A DNA stretch of 64,000 nt from Pseudocoprococcus catus (GTDB taxonomy: Bacteria; Bacillota; Clostridia; Lachnospirales; Lachnospiraceae). The position numbers were made by a program, and so were the translations under genes. Under the pieces are notes generated by a model that was not told the DNA's origin, ran no database searches, and was given only the letters and a program-made list of their open reading frames with translations. The stretch covers positions 3,066,108-3,130,107 of the forward strand of contig NZ_LR698973.1 of assembly GCF_902381825.1 (NCBI RefSeq), given 5' to 3'. Below are positions 33,030 to 41,398 of this stretch, piece by piece (positions within the stretch are counted from its first letter, which is position 1; the number at the start of each line of letters is the position of its first letter).

Positions 33030-34343
33030 ATGCAAAAAACAATACTACGAAAACGTGATCTCTATCTGAATCGGATTATTGCATTTCAAGATACAGAAAT
33101 GATTAAAGTCATGACTGGTATCCGACGTTGCGGAAAGTCCAGCTTAATGAAGCTGATGGCAGAGCACTTACGGGATACTGGAGTGACCGATGACCAGATT
33201 ATTGAAATGAACTTTGAGTCTATGGGCATTCCGGATATGGATGCAAGAGGATTCTATGAATACGTCAAAGCACGCATTTGCCCTAATAAACGGACATACC
33301 TCTTCTTTGATGAGGTACAGAAAGTGCATGGTTGGGAAAATGCAGTAAACTCTTTCCGAGTAGATTTCGATTGCGATATATATATCACAGGATCCAATGC
33401 CTATCTGCTTTCTTCTGAACTTTCCACTTATCTATCTGGACGATATGTGGAAATTAAAGTCTTGCCACTATCTTTTAGGGAATTTCTGGACTTTCATGGT
33501 TATATTCTGACGGAACGGAAGTCACCTGCAGGTGGTTTCAGAAAGCGGATTACAGATGCAGAGGGAGAAACATATGATGTAAAAGAACTTTTTGATGCCT
33601 ACGCCAGATTTGGTGGTATGCCTATGCTTGCTGATGTAGGATTAGAAATTGACCGGGTGACAGCTGCGTTAGACGGTGTTTATTCTGCTGCTGTTATCAA
33701 TGACATTCTGGAACGGGAAAAGCGCAAGGGACAGCGAAATATTACTGACCCGGTGCTTCTGAAAAAAATCATCTTGTTTTTGGCGGACAATATTGGCAAT
33801 AACACTTCTGCTACCTCTATTGGAAACACTTTAGTCAATGAGGGGCTTTTGAAAAATGGAACTCGAAAAACAAAGCCTGCCGTACAGACGATTCAGGCGT
33901 ATATCGAAGCTTTGACAGAAGCCTATATTTTCTATGAAATCAAACGATTTGATATAAAGGGCAAGGAGTATCTGCGCACCCTGGGCAAATACTATATTGT
34001 TGATATTGGGTTGCGAAATTATCTGTTGGGCTATCGTGATGGTGACAGTGGACATATTTTGGAGAATATCATCTACTTTGAACTGTTGCGCCGTGGTTAT
34101 GATGTTGCCATTGGAAAAATCGACAATCAGGAAGTCGATTTTATTGCTACGAAAGCAGACGAGAAAAAATATGTCCAGGTTACTGAATCAATGAATGCTC
34201 CGGAAACGAGAGAGCGAGAGCTTGCACCGCTGCGTAAGATTCGTGATAGCTATGAAAAGATAGTGATTGCCTTGGAATGCGATTTTACTCAAACACAAGA
34301 CGGAATCAAAATCATTAGAGCACTTGACTTTCTTTTGGAATAA
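33030..34343 (+). CDS. AAA ATPase with DUF4143-type C-terminus
   Basis: The 437-residue protein has Walker A GIRRCGKSSLMKL (about 30-42), Walker B TYLFFDEVQKV, a sensor region YITGSNAYLLSSE and a C-terminal DUF4143 region (ILENIIYFELLRRGYDV, EVDFIA). The end contains a restriction-endonuclease-like core (E...D...Q). The family is abundant and mostly uncharacterised, with toxin-antitoxin or defence roles suggested. It occupies the same backbone slot as the unrelated ATPase at 18847. The 231 bp upstream are A+T-rich and probably hold its promoter. Confidence 0.85.
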   Translation: MQKTILRKRDLYLNRIIAFQDTEMIKVMTGIRRCGKSSLMKLMAEHLRDTGVTDDQIIEMNFESMGIPDMDARGFYEYVKARICPNKRTYLFFDEVQKVHGWENAVNSFRVDFDCDIYITGSNAYLLSSELSTYLSGRYVEIKVLPLSFREFLDFHGYILTERKSPAGGFRKRITDAEGETYDVKELFDAYARFGGMPMLADVGLEIDRVTAALDGVYSAAVINDILEREKRKGQRNITDPVLLKKIILFLADNIGNNTSATSIGNTLVNEGLLKNGTRKTKPAVQTIQAYIEALTEAYIFYEIKRFDIKGKEYLRTLGKYYIVDIGLRNYLLGYRDGDSGHILENIIYFELLRRGYDVAIGKIDNQEVDFIATKADEKKYVQVTESMNAPETRERELAPLRKIRDSYEKIVIALECDFTQTQDGIKIIRALDFLLE

Positions 34344-34491
34344 CAGGCGGCTCTATCACGCATAATCTTCTTTTGCCATACTAATTATATCTGTATATCT
34401 GTATGTGTAAAGAAGCTGCATCGCCGATTGGTTTTCTTTTGAGAGCCAGTCGGCTTTTTCTATATCAAAATCCAAACGGAGGTATTACTAC

Positions 34492-34701
34492 ATGACCAAT
34501 GCAGAGCTGAACACAGCTTTATATCAAAAGATGTTTGCCGAGCAGGAAACCTACCGGGAATGGCTGCTTTCCCAGCCTTCGGAAGAAATTCTGAACCACA
34601 CCTATGAGTACACGGTTCGGGAGGACATCTGGCAGACCGTAGCGGATCGGGCCAAGTCCGAAGTGCAAAAACAAAAGAAGAAAGAGGATAAAGAGCGATA
34701 A
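34492..34701 (+). pseudogene. DUF3848-like protein with 42-codon in-frame deletion
   Basis: It is nearly identical in DNA to the copy at 20328, except that 126 bases are gone between two GGAGGACAT repeats (junction at 34620-34628). The result is 69 residues, still in frame. It keeps a good ribosome site (GGAGG), so a short product may be made. The deleted part was the middle of the fold, so function is doubtful. Confidence 0.75.
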
Positions 34702-34795
34702 CTGCTCTGGGCCGGTTGGGTAATCCAGCCGGCCCTTTTACATAGCCGGACTGCTTTTTGGCAGTCAATTCATGACTATGGAAAGAAGGATTTTT

Positions 34796-35119
34796 ATGCC
34801 ATATATTCCACCGGAGGTCGTTGCAAAGGCCAAGGAGATGGGCCTGCTGACCTATCTGAAAAACTATGAGCCGGGTGAACTGGTGCATTTTGGTGGAAAC
34901 ACTTATTGTACCAGAATCCATGACAGCCTCAAAATCTCCAATGGCAAGAGTGCTTCATATTCGGCTGCTGCCTCTGAATCAATATGCTTATACTTGTTTA
35001 CCAGTTTCACAAAACGATCGGCCTGCGCCTGCTTGCATTCATTCTCTTTTAGGTTGCAATATTGCTATCAGCGGAAGACCACAAGAATAAATTGTGATTT
35101 CACAAGATTGATGTTATAA
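34796..35119 (+). pseudogene. DUF3991/CHC2-like primase, N-terminal stub
   Basis: Behind GAAGGA it reads MPYIPPEVVAKAKEMGLLTYLKNYEP, then HFGGNTYCTRIHDSLKISNGK. This is the opening of the zinc-finger/primase-like protein that follows DUF3848 in Tn1549-type elements. After about 55 codons it joins unrelated sequence. A different frame there (LPLNQYAYTCLP..., ending GRPQE) may be the tail of the same or another backbone gene. Confidence 0.6.
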
Positions 35120-35153
35120 TAAGAGAAAAGTTCCTGCCGGAGCAACCGCCCCG

Positions 35154-35336
35154 GTGGTATGGATAGAAAGGCAGGAAAACAATATGCACATCAGTACGGA
35201 CACATTAGCCCGTATCTGCGAAACGCTGAATTGTGAGATTACCGATGTGATTGAGTTAGTACCAGACGAGCCTGCTTCCACAGGAGGTAAGGAACATGAG
35301 CGAATTGAAACCAAGAATAACGGAAAACGGAATTGA
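35154..35336 (+). pseudogene. C-terminal fragment of a small XRE regulator
   Basis: The part from about 35184 reads MHISTDTLARICETLNCEITDVIEL, the last two helices of a 70-residue XRE repressor like the one at 37250. The recognition helices are missing. It overlaps the TnpV gene start, the usual order in these elements. Confidence 0.55.
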
Positions 35337-35673
35337 TTATATCCTTGTTGGGGATTACTACATCCCGGATTTGAAACTGCCGAAGGAACACCGCCCTATT
35401 GGAAAGTACGGACGGATGCACAGGGAATATTTAAGGGAAGTCCACCCAGTCAGATTGAATACATTGATACTGACCGGAGAATTGTGGACATATCTTGCAG
35501 ACCTGAACGAACAGGCACAGAAACGGTTAGATACCATCATGGAGCAGATGAAAATTGCCGAGGGCGTAACCGGGGAATTAAAGTGTACTCATCAAATGGA
35601 ATGGGTGCAGCGGTGCAATAATATCCACAATCGGGCAGAAGAAATTGTTTTGCATGAGATAATTTATTCATAA
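35296..35673 (+). CDS. TnpV-like transposon-encoded protein
   Basis: The 125-residue protein starts MSELKPRITENGIDYILVGDYYIPDLKLP, followed by RPIGKYGRMHREYLREV and a helical end with AEEIVLHEIIY. I recognise the TnpV family of clostridial mobile elements, whose role in transposition is not established. The ribosome site is AGGAGG. It looks intact. Confidence 0.8.
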   Translation: MSELKPRITENGIDYILVGDYYIPDLKLPKEHRPIGKYGRMHREYLREVHPVRLNTLILTGELWTYLADLNEQAQKRLDTIMEQMKIAEGVTGELKCTHQMEWVQRCNNIHNRAEEIVLHEIIYS

Positions 35674-35722
35674 TAGTGTATGGTGTCAGGATTATGACAA
35701 ATCAGAGGTTAAAAGGTGCGTT

Positions 35723-36289
35723 ATGTTAAAAAGCATAGGGTTATATTTTAGAAAAATAGATTTTCTGAATTTTGCAGTTGGAGCTATAATGCCAATCATT
35801 GTATTGTTTATAGTTTATTCATCAGTCAAATCAAATATAATTCTTCAAGACACTGATTTTTTAGCACTGTTGGTGAATCATAAAGGAAAATTCATATTTT
35901 ACTTTTTCGTGTCCTTTATTGAAGAAGTTATTTTTAGAGGAATTATTTTTGGGCTGTTGCTGCAAAAATGTAAAAATAAGTATTTGAGTTGCGTAATAGC
36001 TGCACTTATTTTTACACTACCACATATTTTTAATACCGATAATATTTCTGTTCTGGTAATGTTTATTTTTCCTTTTCTATATGGAATATTTGCCAATGAA
36101 ATGTTTTACACTACAAAGAGTATTTGGATGCCCACAGGATTTCATTGGTTATGGAATTATACAATAACAAGTTTGTTTCTTGTTACAGGAACACAAAGTT
36201 TCATATATGTACATATCATAGCAGCAATGATTATAATGATACTGTTGTTTTACATTGTTATTGGGAAAACACGCCTAAGTGGCGATTGA
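35723..36289 (+). CDS. CPBP-family intramembrane metalloprotease
   Basis: The 188-residue protein has about five membrane spans and the CPBP (CAAX protease/bacteriocin-processing) motifs: EEVIFRGI (about residue 73), a His in the LPHIF span and FHWLWN near 145. Relatives cleave membrane peptides or give immunity to bacteriocins. It is A+T-richer than its neighbours, so probably separate cargo. Its end overlaps the convergent XRE remnant by 15 bases. Confidence 0.78.
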   Translation: MLKSIGLYFRKIDFLNFAVGAIMPIIVLFIVYSSVKSNIILQDTDFLALLVNHKGKFIFYFFVSFIEEVIFRGIIFGLLLQKCKNKYLSCVIAALIFTLPHIFNTDNISVLVMFIFPFLYGIFANEMFYTTKSIWMPTGFHWLWNYTITSLFLVTGTQSFIYVHIIAAMIIMILLFYIVIGKTRLSGD

Positions 36290-36610
36290 TAGCTTACAGT
36301 TTACCGTTTTTTCCTCTGCCTGATAGGTGTTCCCATTTTCTTTCAGTTCATCAGCAACGGTGGTCTGGGGTGCACTCTCACTGTCCTTTTTATGGGCTTC
36401 CCGAATATCCCGGATAATGAGGCTGAGGTCATCCAGAACCATGTGGCTGAAAATAAGGTTGCCATGATTGATTTCCTTATAGTCATCTTTTTCATAACTG
36501 CCAAGAGCCGATTTTGAAATCCCCGTTTGCTCTGCCAGTTCTTCCAGTTTTAATCCTTTGTTTAATCGTAAATCTTTTAGCCGTTCCTGTATTGTAGTAG
36601 CTCCGTTCAT
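36275..36610 (-). pseudogene. XRE regulator with internal deletion
   Basis: From the Met at 36610 it reads MNGATTIQERLKDLRLNKGL, then QTGISKSALGSYEKDDYKEI, a clean XRE start of a large element regulator. It then jumps to SHMVLDDLSLIIRDIREAHKKD and TTVADELKEN, normally about 150 residues later. At least the middle is deleted and the C-terminus is altered. Product unlikely to be functional. Confidence 0.65.
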
Positions 36611-36666
36611 TGAAGCAGTTCCCACTTTCTGACGACATTTATAACCGTTGAATTGATTATACCATA

Positions 36667-36897
36667 TCAATTCCGCAATCGTGGAAATTTCTGATTTTTA
36701 CCCCTGATTCCTACTTTGTGGACATACGGCACAGGGCACAAAAATGTTCTATGATACAGGTAGTTCATCGATGGATTATTCCAATCGAATGACCAGCCTG
36801 TGTGGGATATGCTTCCCCGGCGATGTAGTGCCATGACTTTTGGCAGGGATATGGAGGTCGGTGCTTCTTTTTTGATTAAAAAAAAATCATCTGACAT
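36667..36897 (-). pseudogene. Possible remnant of an element protein
   Basis: A 76-codon minus-strand frame contains SDDFFLIKKEAPTSISLPKVMALHRRGSISHTGW, which looks like real protein and has the feel of a conserved Tn1549-type backbone segment. The remainder is low quality and no ribosome site is visible. Weak call. Confidence 0.3.
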
Positions 36898-37249
36898 TCT
36901 TCAAGTCCCCGCGTGTGATTAGTAGGAAAATAAATTTTTCTGCGAAAGTACCGTCCAAATGCCCTCTGAAACTTGCAATTAGTGAGGGAATATTTCATTT
37001 TTGCGAAAAAAACTTGCAAAAGGGGGTTGGTAAATATACTTTTAAAAGCTTTTTAAAGAAGAAATCAAAAATTACAGGCATTCAACCTAACGAAATCGTG
37101 ATATAATGATCGCAAGAGAGCCAATATGCTTGCATGATTGGCGAACGGCGAATGGCGATCATGATAGCTGCGTATGCAGCGTCAAGCACCAAAGGTGCGA
37201 ATCATGATATAATCAAAATATGGTTGAATGAGAAATATGGAGGTAGCTT
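36898..37249. promoter_or_regulatory. A+T-rich control region upstream of the XRE gene
   Basis: No gene is visible. Two copies of ATCRTGATATAAT (37097-37109 and 37201-37213) flank a stretch with several small inverted repeats, including ATATGCTTGCATGAT and GCTGCGTATGCAGC. Repeated -10-like boxes plus palindromes just before a small XRE gene suggest an autoregulated promoter, perhaps a controller region for the lost methyltransferase. Confidence 0.45.
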
Positions 37250-37456
37250 ATGGGCGTAAGTTATAACAGATTATGGAAAATGCTCATAGATAAAAATATG
37301 AAGCGGATAGAGATGCAGTACCTCACCGGGATTAGTGGTAATATTCTTGCCCGGATGGGAAAAAACCAGTATGTATCAATGGAGACGATTGAGAAGATCT
37401 GCAAGAAGCTGGACTGTACTGTTGATGAGATGATGGAATTTACAGATGATGAATAA
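37250..37456 (+). CDS. Small XRE-family repressor
   Basis: The complete 68-residue single-domain repressor has helices WKMLIDKNMKRIEMQYLTGISGN and MGKNQYVSMETIEKICKKLDCTVDEMMEF. The ribosome site is GGAGG. It sits 15 bp before the start of a decayed DNA methyltransferase gene, the position of a restriction-modification controller. Confidence 0.8.
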   Translation: MGVSYNRLWKMLIDKNMKRIEMQYLTGISGNILARMGKNQYVSMETIEKICKKLDCTVDEMMEFTDDE

Positions 37457-37471
37457 CAGGAGGTTGCTGCA

Positions 37472-37570
37472 ATGACAGATACACAGCAAAGAGCAGCGGC
37501 GAAAGCATTTGCGAAAAACTGGAAAGACCGTGGACATGAAAAAGGCGACAGTCCGACGGCTCTATGCTGA
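37472..37570 (+). pseudogene. DNA methyltransferase, first 30 codons only
   Basis: Behind AGGAGG it reads MTDTQQRAAAKAFAKNWKDR, then GHEKGDS and a stop. This is the start typical of large type IIG/Eco57I-like DNA methyltransferases (normally continuing into the SQPFW segment). The remaining roughly 900 codons are missing, so the restriction-modification system is dead. Confidence 0.55.
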
Positions 37571-37672
37571 CACCATTTGAACAGGCAAAAAGATATTCTT
37601 CTGAATTGCCTTATTCAAAAAGACTAACAAGATAACTTTTATAGGCAGAAAAAATCAGGAGAAGTGAGGAAT

Positions 37673-38044
37673 ATGCAGAAAAGAGACTTAATCCAAGCGA
37701 ATGCTTCATTAGAAAATCTACGACAGAACTTGGATATGAAGGATTTTGCAAAAGAAATATTACTTGAGGAGAATTATAATAAATTTATAAGATCATACAA
37801 ATTTACATTTTGGTTTCAATTAATCGGTGTATTAGCTGGATTTATAGTGCCATCAGTTGTTCTTCTTATTATTTTTAAAGAGTTTATTTATTGTGCTTTT
37901 GGTGCAACCATAGGAATTTTTTGGATGTGTGTATGGATGCTGCTAAGTATGGTAATTCCACCGACAAGGATATATCGAAAATTTGCAAAGTGGTATAGGA
38001 AAAGCGATGTGTCTATACACGACTTGGATGAGATATTTTATTGA
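37673..38044 (+). CDS. Small membrane protein of unknown function
   Basis: The 123-residue protein has a helical N-terminus (MQKRDLIQANASLENLRQNL) and two membrane spans (about 45-67 and 75-98), then a basic cytoplasmic tail. I chose the ATG at 37673 after AGGAGAAGTGAGG rather than the GTG at 37664. No family is recognised. It is very A+T-rich like its downstream neighbour (17 bp away), suggesting a two-gene unit from a low-G+C donor. Confidence 0.65.
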   Translation: MQKRDLIQANASLENLRQNLDMKDFAKEILLEENYNKFIRSYKFTFWFQLIGVLAGFIVPSVVLLIIFKEFIYCAFGATIGIFWMCVWMLLSMVIPPTRIYRKFAKWYRKSDVSIHDLDEIFY

Positions 38045-38061
38045 AGAGGAGAATAAAATAG

Positions 38062-38577
38062 ATGGAGATGAAAAAGGAATCGAATATGCTGACCGAGGAA
38101 GAGCCAAAATACATAATATCGCTAAAGAAGAGATATAGAATTCTTTATGTCGTTATGTTTGTTTTATTTTTGGTGTGTACGATGTATTTTGGAGTGATAT
38201 TATTTTGTGCAGGTACAGATACGATGATTTTTGGTGTTGGAATCACAGTTATTTTTCTTTTATTTTTATTCTGTTCTTTGTATGGTTTAACAAAAAAATG
38301 TGAAAGATACAAAGGCAAAGTTGTGTATTCATTTTTCTTAACAAAGAGAGAATATAACTTGTCAGACATAGCATTCTCCAATGAAAAAATTGAAGAGTTT
38401 TATAAAGATTATGGAGATGGAAATGCAAGCAGCAGTTGGGATAAGGTCACGACTTTCTATAATAAACAAGGTGAAAAGCTCTTTAAATTTGGCTTAGCTT
38501 ATGACAACGTTCAGTTATTAGTAAGAGATGTCAAAAATACACAGAGAAGTATTTCAAATCAGAAAAAGAAGAAATAG
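38062..38577 (+). CDS. Membrane protein of unknown function
   Basis: The 171-residue protein has two N-terminal membrane spans (about 28-50 and 54-75) and a cytoplasmic domain of about 95 residues with WDKVTTFYNKQGEKLF and a KKKK end. No family is recognised. It is probably co-transcribed with the previous gene, since the ribosome site GAAGAGGAG lies just after that stop. Confidence 0.65.
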   Translation: MEMKKESNMLTEEEPKYIISLKKRYRILYVVMFVLFLVCTMYFGVILFCAGTDTMIFGVGITVIFLLFLFCSLYGLTKKCERYKGKVVYSFFLTKREYNLSDIAFSNEKIEEFYKDYGDGNASSSWDKVTTFYNKQGEKLFKFGLAYDNVQLLVRDVKNTQRSISNQKKKK

Positions 38578-38616
38578 ACAACTTCCAGTTGACCAAGAAA
38601 TTAAGGAGAATTCATA

Positions 38617-38874
38617 ATGAGTGAGAAAACAGAGATTACTTTCATGCAAACAAGATTAATCCGGCTTGCTTCAGAAGAGTGACATTTACCTGTTGAACAG
38701 ATTATCCACTTGTTTAAAGAAGCCGATGTTCTTGGATATATAGAAAAATGTTATGAAATTTTTCATTGTGAAGGCGATGAAGCTGTACTTGAAGATATTA
38801 CTGAATTTTTGCAAGGACAGAAAAGAGATATTGACAGATTTTCTATGTTCAAAGACAGGAAAAGCACTGTATGA
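38617..38874 (+). pseudogene. DUF3791-like protein with internal TGA
   Basis: Behind AAGGAG the frame reads MSEKTEITFMQTRLIRLASEE, then TGA (38680-38682), then HLPVEQIIHLFKEADVLGYIEKCYEIFHCEG to a second stop. The segment matches the small DUF3791 family, usually paired with a DUF3990 gene in what looks like a toxin-antitoxin-like locus. The TGA probably replaces a TGG (Trp). No intact partner gene follows. Confidence 0.6.
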
Positions 38875-39273
38875 TGAAAAACAAAGCTGTGGTGCAATGG
38901 TCCGGCATATATAGCTGAATTGTATAGGGAAGAGTTAAAGAAATCCGGATATCAGATCCTTTTAATTTCGGAACATTGATCTCAGTTTTTTATACCCAGG
39001 AATCGGCATTTATGAATAAGCCGATTCTTTTTATTATGCCACAGTAAAAAATAAAGGAAGTTACAAAAATCCGACTGCATGCTATTGAAATATTAGCATG
39101 GACACATGTTTTGAAAAAAAGATGGCAGAATAATATGTCGCTGTGATATAATAAAGAAAACAATTTGACATTTATATTCGGAATATTTGGAAGAGAATGA
39201 AAAGTGGATAAACTTTAAAAATAAAACAGAAAACTTAAAGTCATTTAAGACTTTTTAAGCACGAGGGAAGCGT
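38875..39273 (+). other. Intergenic stretch with terminator and operator-like repeat
   Basis: No intact gene is visible; IAELYREELKKSGYQILL (38917-38970) may be a scrap of the lost partner of the DUF3791 gene. A terminator GAATCGGC/GCCGATTC (39000-39027) is followed by TTTTTATT. Before the hybrid kinase, CTTAAAGTC (39234-39242) and GACTTTTTAAG (39249-39259) form an imperfect palindrome near its start. Confidence 0.6.
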
Positions 39274-41292
39274 ATGGATGATTTCAAAAAACTCACAGAG
39301 CAACTTTTGAAAGTATATATTAATGCCGAATCAGTAGATAATTTTGGTATAGAGAATTATTTTGATGAAAATATTAGTCTGATTGGAACTGGGAAACATG
39401 AGTTATTCACGAATCTGCATGAGTTTTTAGAATCATTTAAATTTGATGTAAAACGGAGAGGTAAAATCAGACTTGAAGTACAAAATTTACATCAGAAAGA
39501 AGAACGGCTTGATGATGACCATGTTCTTGCACACGGAACAGTAGATTTTACTGGTCTGTTTAAAGATGGTTCTATTTGTTTTAAAATGGAGACAAGATTT
39601 ACGATTATCTATAAGTGGACGAATGGGAAATGGCTGGTTCAGCATCTGCATCAGTCAACACCGGATCTGGAACAGATGGACGGTGAAGAGTTTCCTCTCA
39701 CATTGGGGAAGCAGGTTCAAAAAACTCGGCAGGCTCTTCATGCCTTAGGCACTGCTTATTATCATATTTCAAGGCTTAACTTAAAAACAAAGAAGATTGA
39801 ACTTGTCAAAAGATCTCGAAAAATGGGTATGGATATTAAAGATAACACAGCAGATTGGGATCCACAGTTCGAGGTTATCGAGAGTATTATAGCAGAACCC
39901 TTTGTACAGAAGTATATAGATTTTTTTGATATAGAAACCATGGCGGCCCGTCTTCATAATAAAGAATCTATGTCTTCTGAATTCAAAAAGAAGGATGGCT
40001 CATGGTTTCTTTCTATGGTTGTTCCGCAGAGTTATGATAACAATGGAAATGTTACATCCGTGCTGTTTGCAAATCGAGATGTGACAGATGAAAAACTGCG
40101 GGAATTAAAACAGGAGGAAGAATTGCGGGAAGCAAAATTAAAAGCAGAATGTGCAAATAAAGCAAAATCGTCATTTCTGTATAATATGTCTCATGATATC
40201 AGAACTCCTATGAATGCAATCATTGGCTATGCAGAACTGGCGTCCAGACATTTGCAGGAAACAGATAAACTTGGCAGATATCTTGAAGAAATTCAAATAT
40301 GCGGAAAAGAACTTTTGTCGATGCTTGGTAACGTTTTGGATCTTGCAAGAATTGAAAATAATAAGGTTGAAATAGAATGTACTGTTTCAAATGTCCATGA
40401 GTGCTTTGAAAATTGTGTCATTATGTTCCAACAACAGGCAGAAAGTAAAAATCAGACGCTCTCTTTGACAGAACAAATCATGTATCCGTATGTATATATG
40501 GATGCACCGCACCTGTCAGAAGTCTGTCTTAATATTATAAGCAATGCAATAAAGTATACAAATACAGGAGGTAGGATATCCTGTAATGTTGTACAGAAAT
40601 CCTGTGAAAAAGAAGACTGGTGCAATATGATCATTAGCATTACCGATAATGGAATTGGTATGTCTGAAGAATTCCAAAAGCGTATTTTTGAAACTTTTGA
40701 AAGAGAACGTAACACTACATCCAGTCATATTGAAGGCAGTGGCATCGGAATGGGTATTACGAAAAAGCTTGTAGAACTCATGGATGGGACAATAGAAGTG
40801 AAAAGTAAGCAAGGTAAGGGTTCCACATTTACGGTGACTATTCCTTGCAGGAAAGCGTCAAAAGAAGATTCTCTGGTGAAGGAAAATAGTAGTCTGAGCA
40901 ATAAGAATTGTTTGAACGGTGTTCGAATCTTATTAGTCGAAGATAATGAGATCAATACAGAAATTGCAACGGAACTATTGACAGAAGAAGGATGTATTGT
41001 TGAGTCTGCCAATGATGGTGTTGCATGCATTGATATGATTGAAAGGGCTGATGCTGATTATTACAAGATGATCCTTATGGATATCCAGATGCCGGTTATG
41101 AATGGATATGACGCTACATTAACTATCCGAAAGATGAAGGATAGGAAAAAAGCCAGTATCCCAATTATTGCGATGACTGCCAATGCTTTCGCAGAAGATA
41201 TACAAAAGGTTCTTTCTGTTGGAATGAATGCGCATGTTGCAAAGCCTGTTGATATGAACATTCTTGTGCCAACAATGATGAAATATTTATAA
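39274..41292 (+). CDS. Hybrid histidine kinase with SnoaL-like sensor
   Basis: The 672-residue soluble protein has a SnoaL/NTF2-like domain (about 1-130, ending in GKWLVQHLHQS), a PAS-like region (about 145-275), a short coiled coil, a kinase core with H-box NMSHDIRTPMNAIIGYAEL, N-box SNAIKYT and G-boxes DNGIGM and GSGIGMGI. A C-terminal receiver (about 550-672) has acidic VEDNE, phospho-acceptor in ILMDIQMP and Lys in HVAKPVD. No membrane span, so it senses something in the cytoplasm. No output protein is adjacent. SnoaL-hybrid kinases of this type are typical of gut Lachnospiraceae. Confidence 0.85.
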   Translation: MDDFKKLTEQLLKVYINAESVDNFGIENYFDENISLIGTGKHELFTNLHEFLESFKFDVKRRGKIRLEVQNLHQKEERLDDDHVLAHGTVDFTGLFKDGSICFKMETRFTIIYKWTNGKWLVQHLHQSTPDLEQMDGEEFPLTLGKQVQKTRQALHALGTAYYHISRLNLKTKKIELVKRSRKMGMDIKDNTADWDPQFEVIESIIAEPFVQKYIDFFDIETMAARLHNKESMSSEFKKKDGSWFLSMVVPQSYDNNGNVTSVLFANRDVTDEKLRELKQEEELREAKLKAECANKAKSSFLYNMSHDIRTPMNAIIGYAELASRHLQETDKLGRYLEEIQICGKELLSMLGNVLDLARIENNKVEIECTVSNVHECFENCVIMFQQQAESKNQTLSLTEQIMYPYVYMDAPHLSEVCLNIISNAIKYTNTGGRISCNVVQKSCEKEDWCNMIISITDNGIGMSEEFQKRIFETFERERNTTSSHIEGSGIGMGITKKLVELMDGTIEVKSKQGKGSTFTVTIPCRKASKEDSLVKENSSLSNKNCLNGVRILLVEDNEINTEIATELLTEEGCIVESANDGVACIDMIERADADYYKMILMDIQMPVMNGYDATLTIRKMKDRKKASIPIIAMTANAFAEDIQKVLSVGMNAHVAKPVDMNILVPTMMKYL

Positions 41293-41334
41293 TAGACAGC
41301 TTCAATGAAAAAAGCACAATATAATACAATGAAA

Positions 41335-41398
41335 AGATTCGTCGGCAAATCAGTCGAAAGGCTGAGACGCAAAGCTATAGGGTCTGTAAAATGACAGC
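41335..41398 (+). ncRNA. c-di-GMP-I (GEMM) riboswitch, 3' end missing
   Basis: The sequence GTCGGCAAATCAGTCGAAAGGCTGAGACGCAAAGCTATAGGGTCT...ATGACAGC carries the GEMM-I core: the GGCAAA start, a CAGTC-GAAA-GGCTG hairpin with GNRA loop, the invariant GACGCAAAGC and the second hairpin. The closing strand expected next (about CAGTTGCCGA, pairing with TCGGCA) is absent. Instead the bases run into receiver-domain codons. The aptamer cannot close its P1 helix. Confidence 0.75.
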
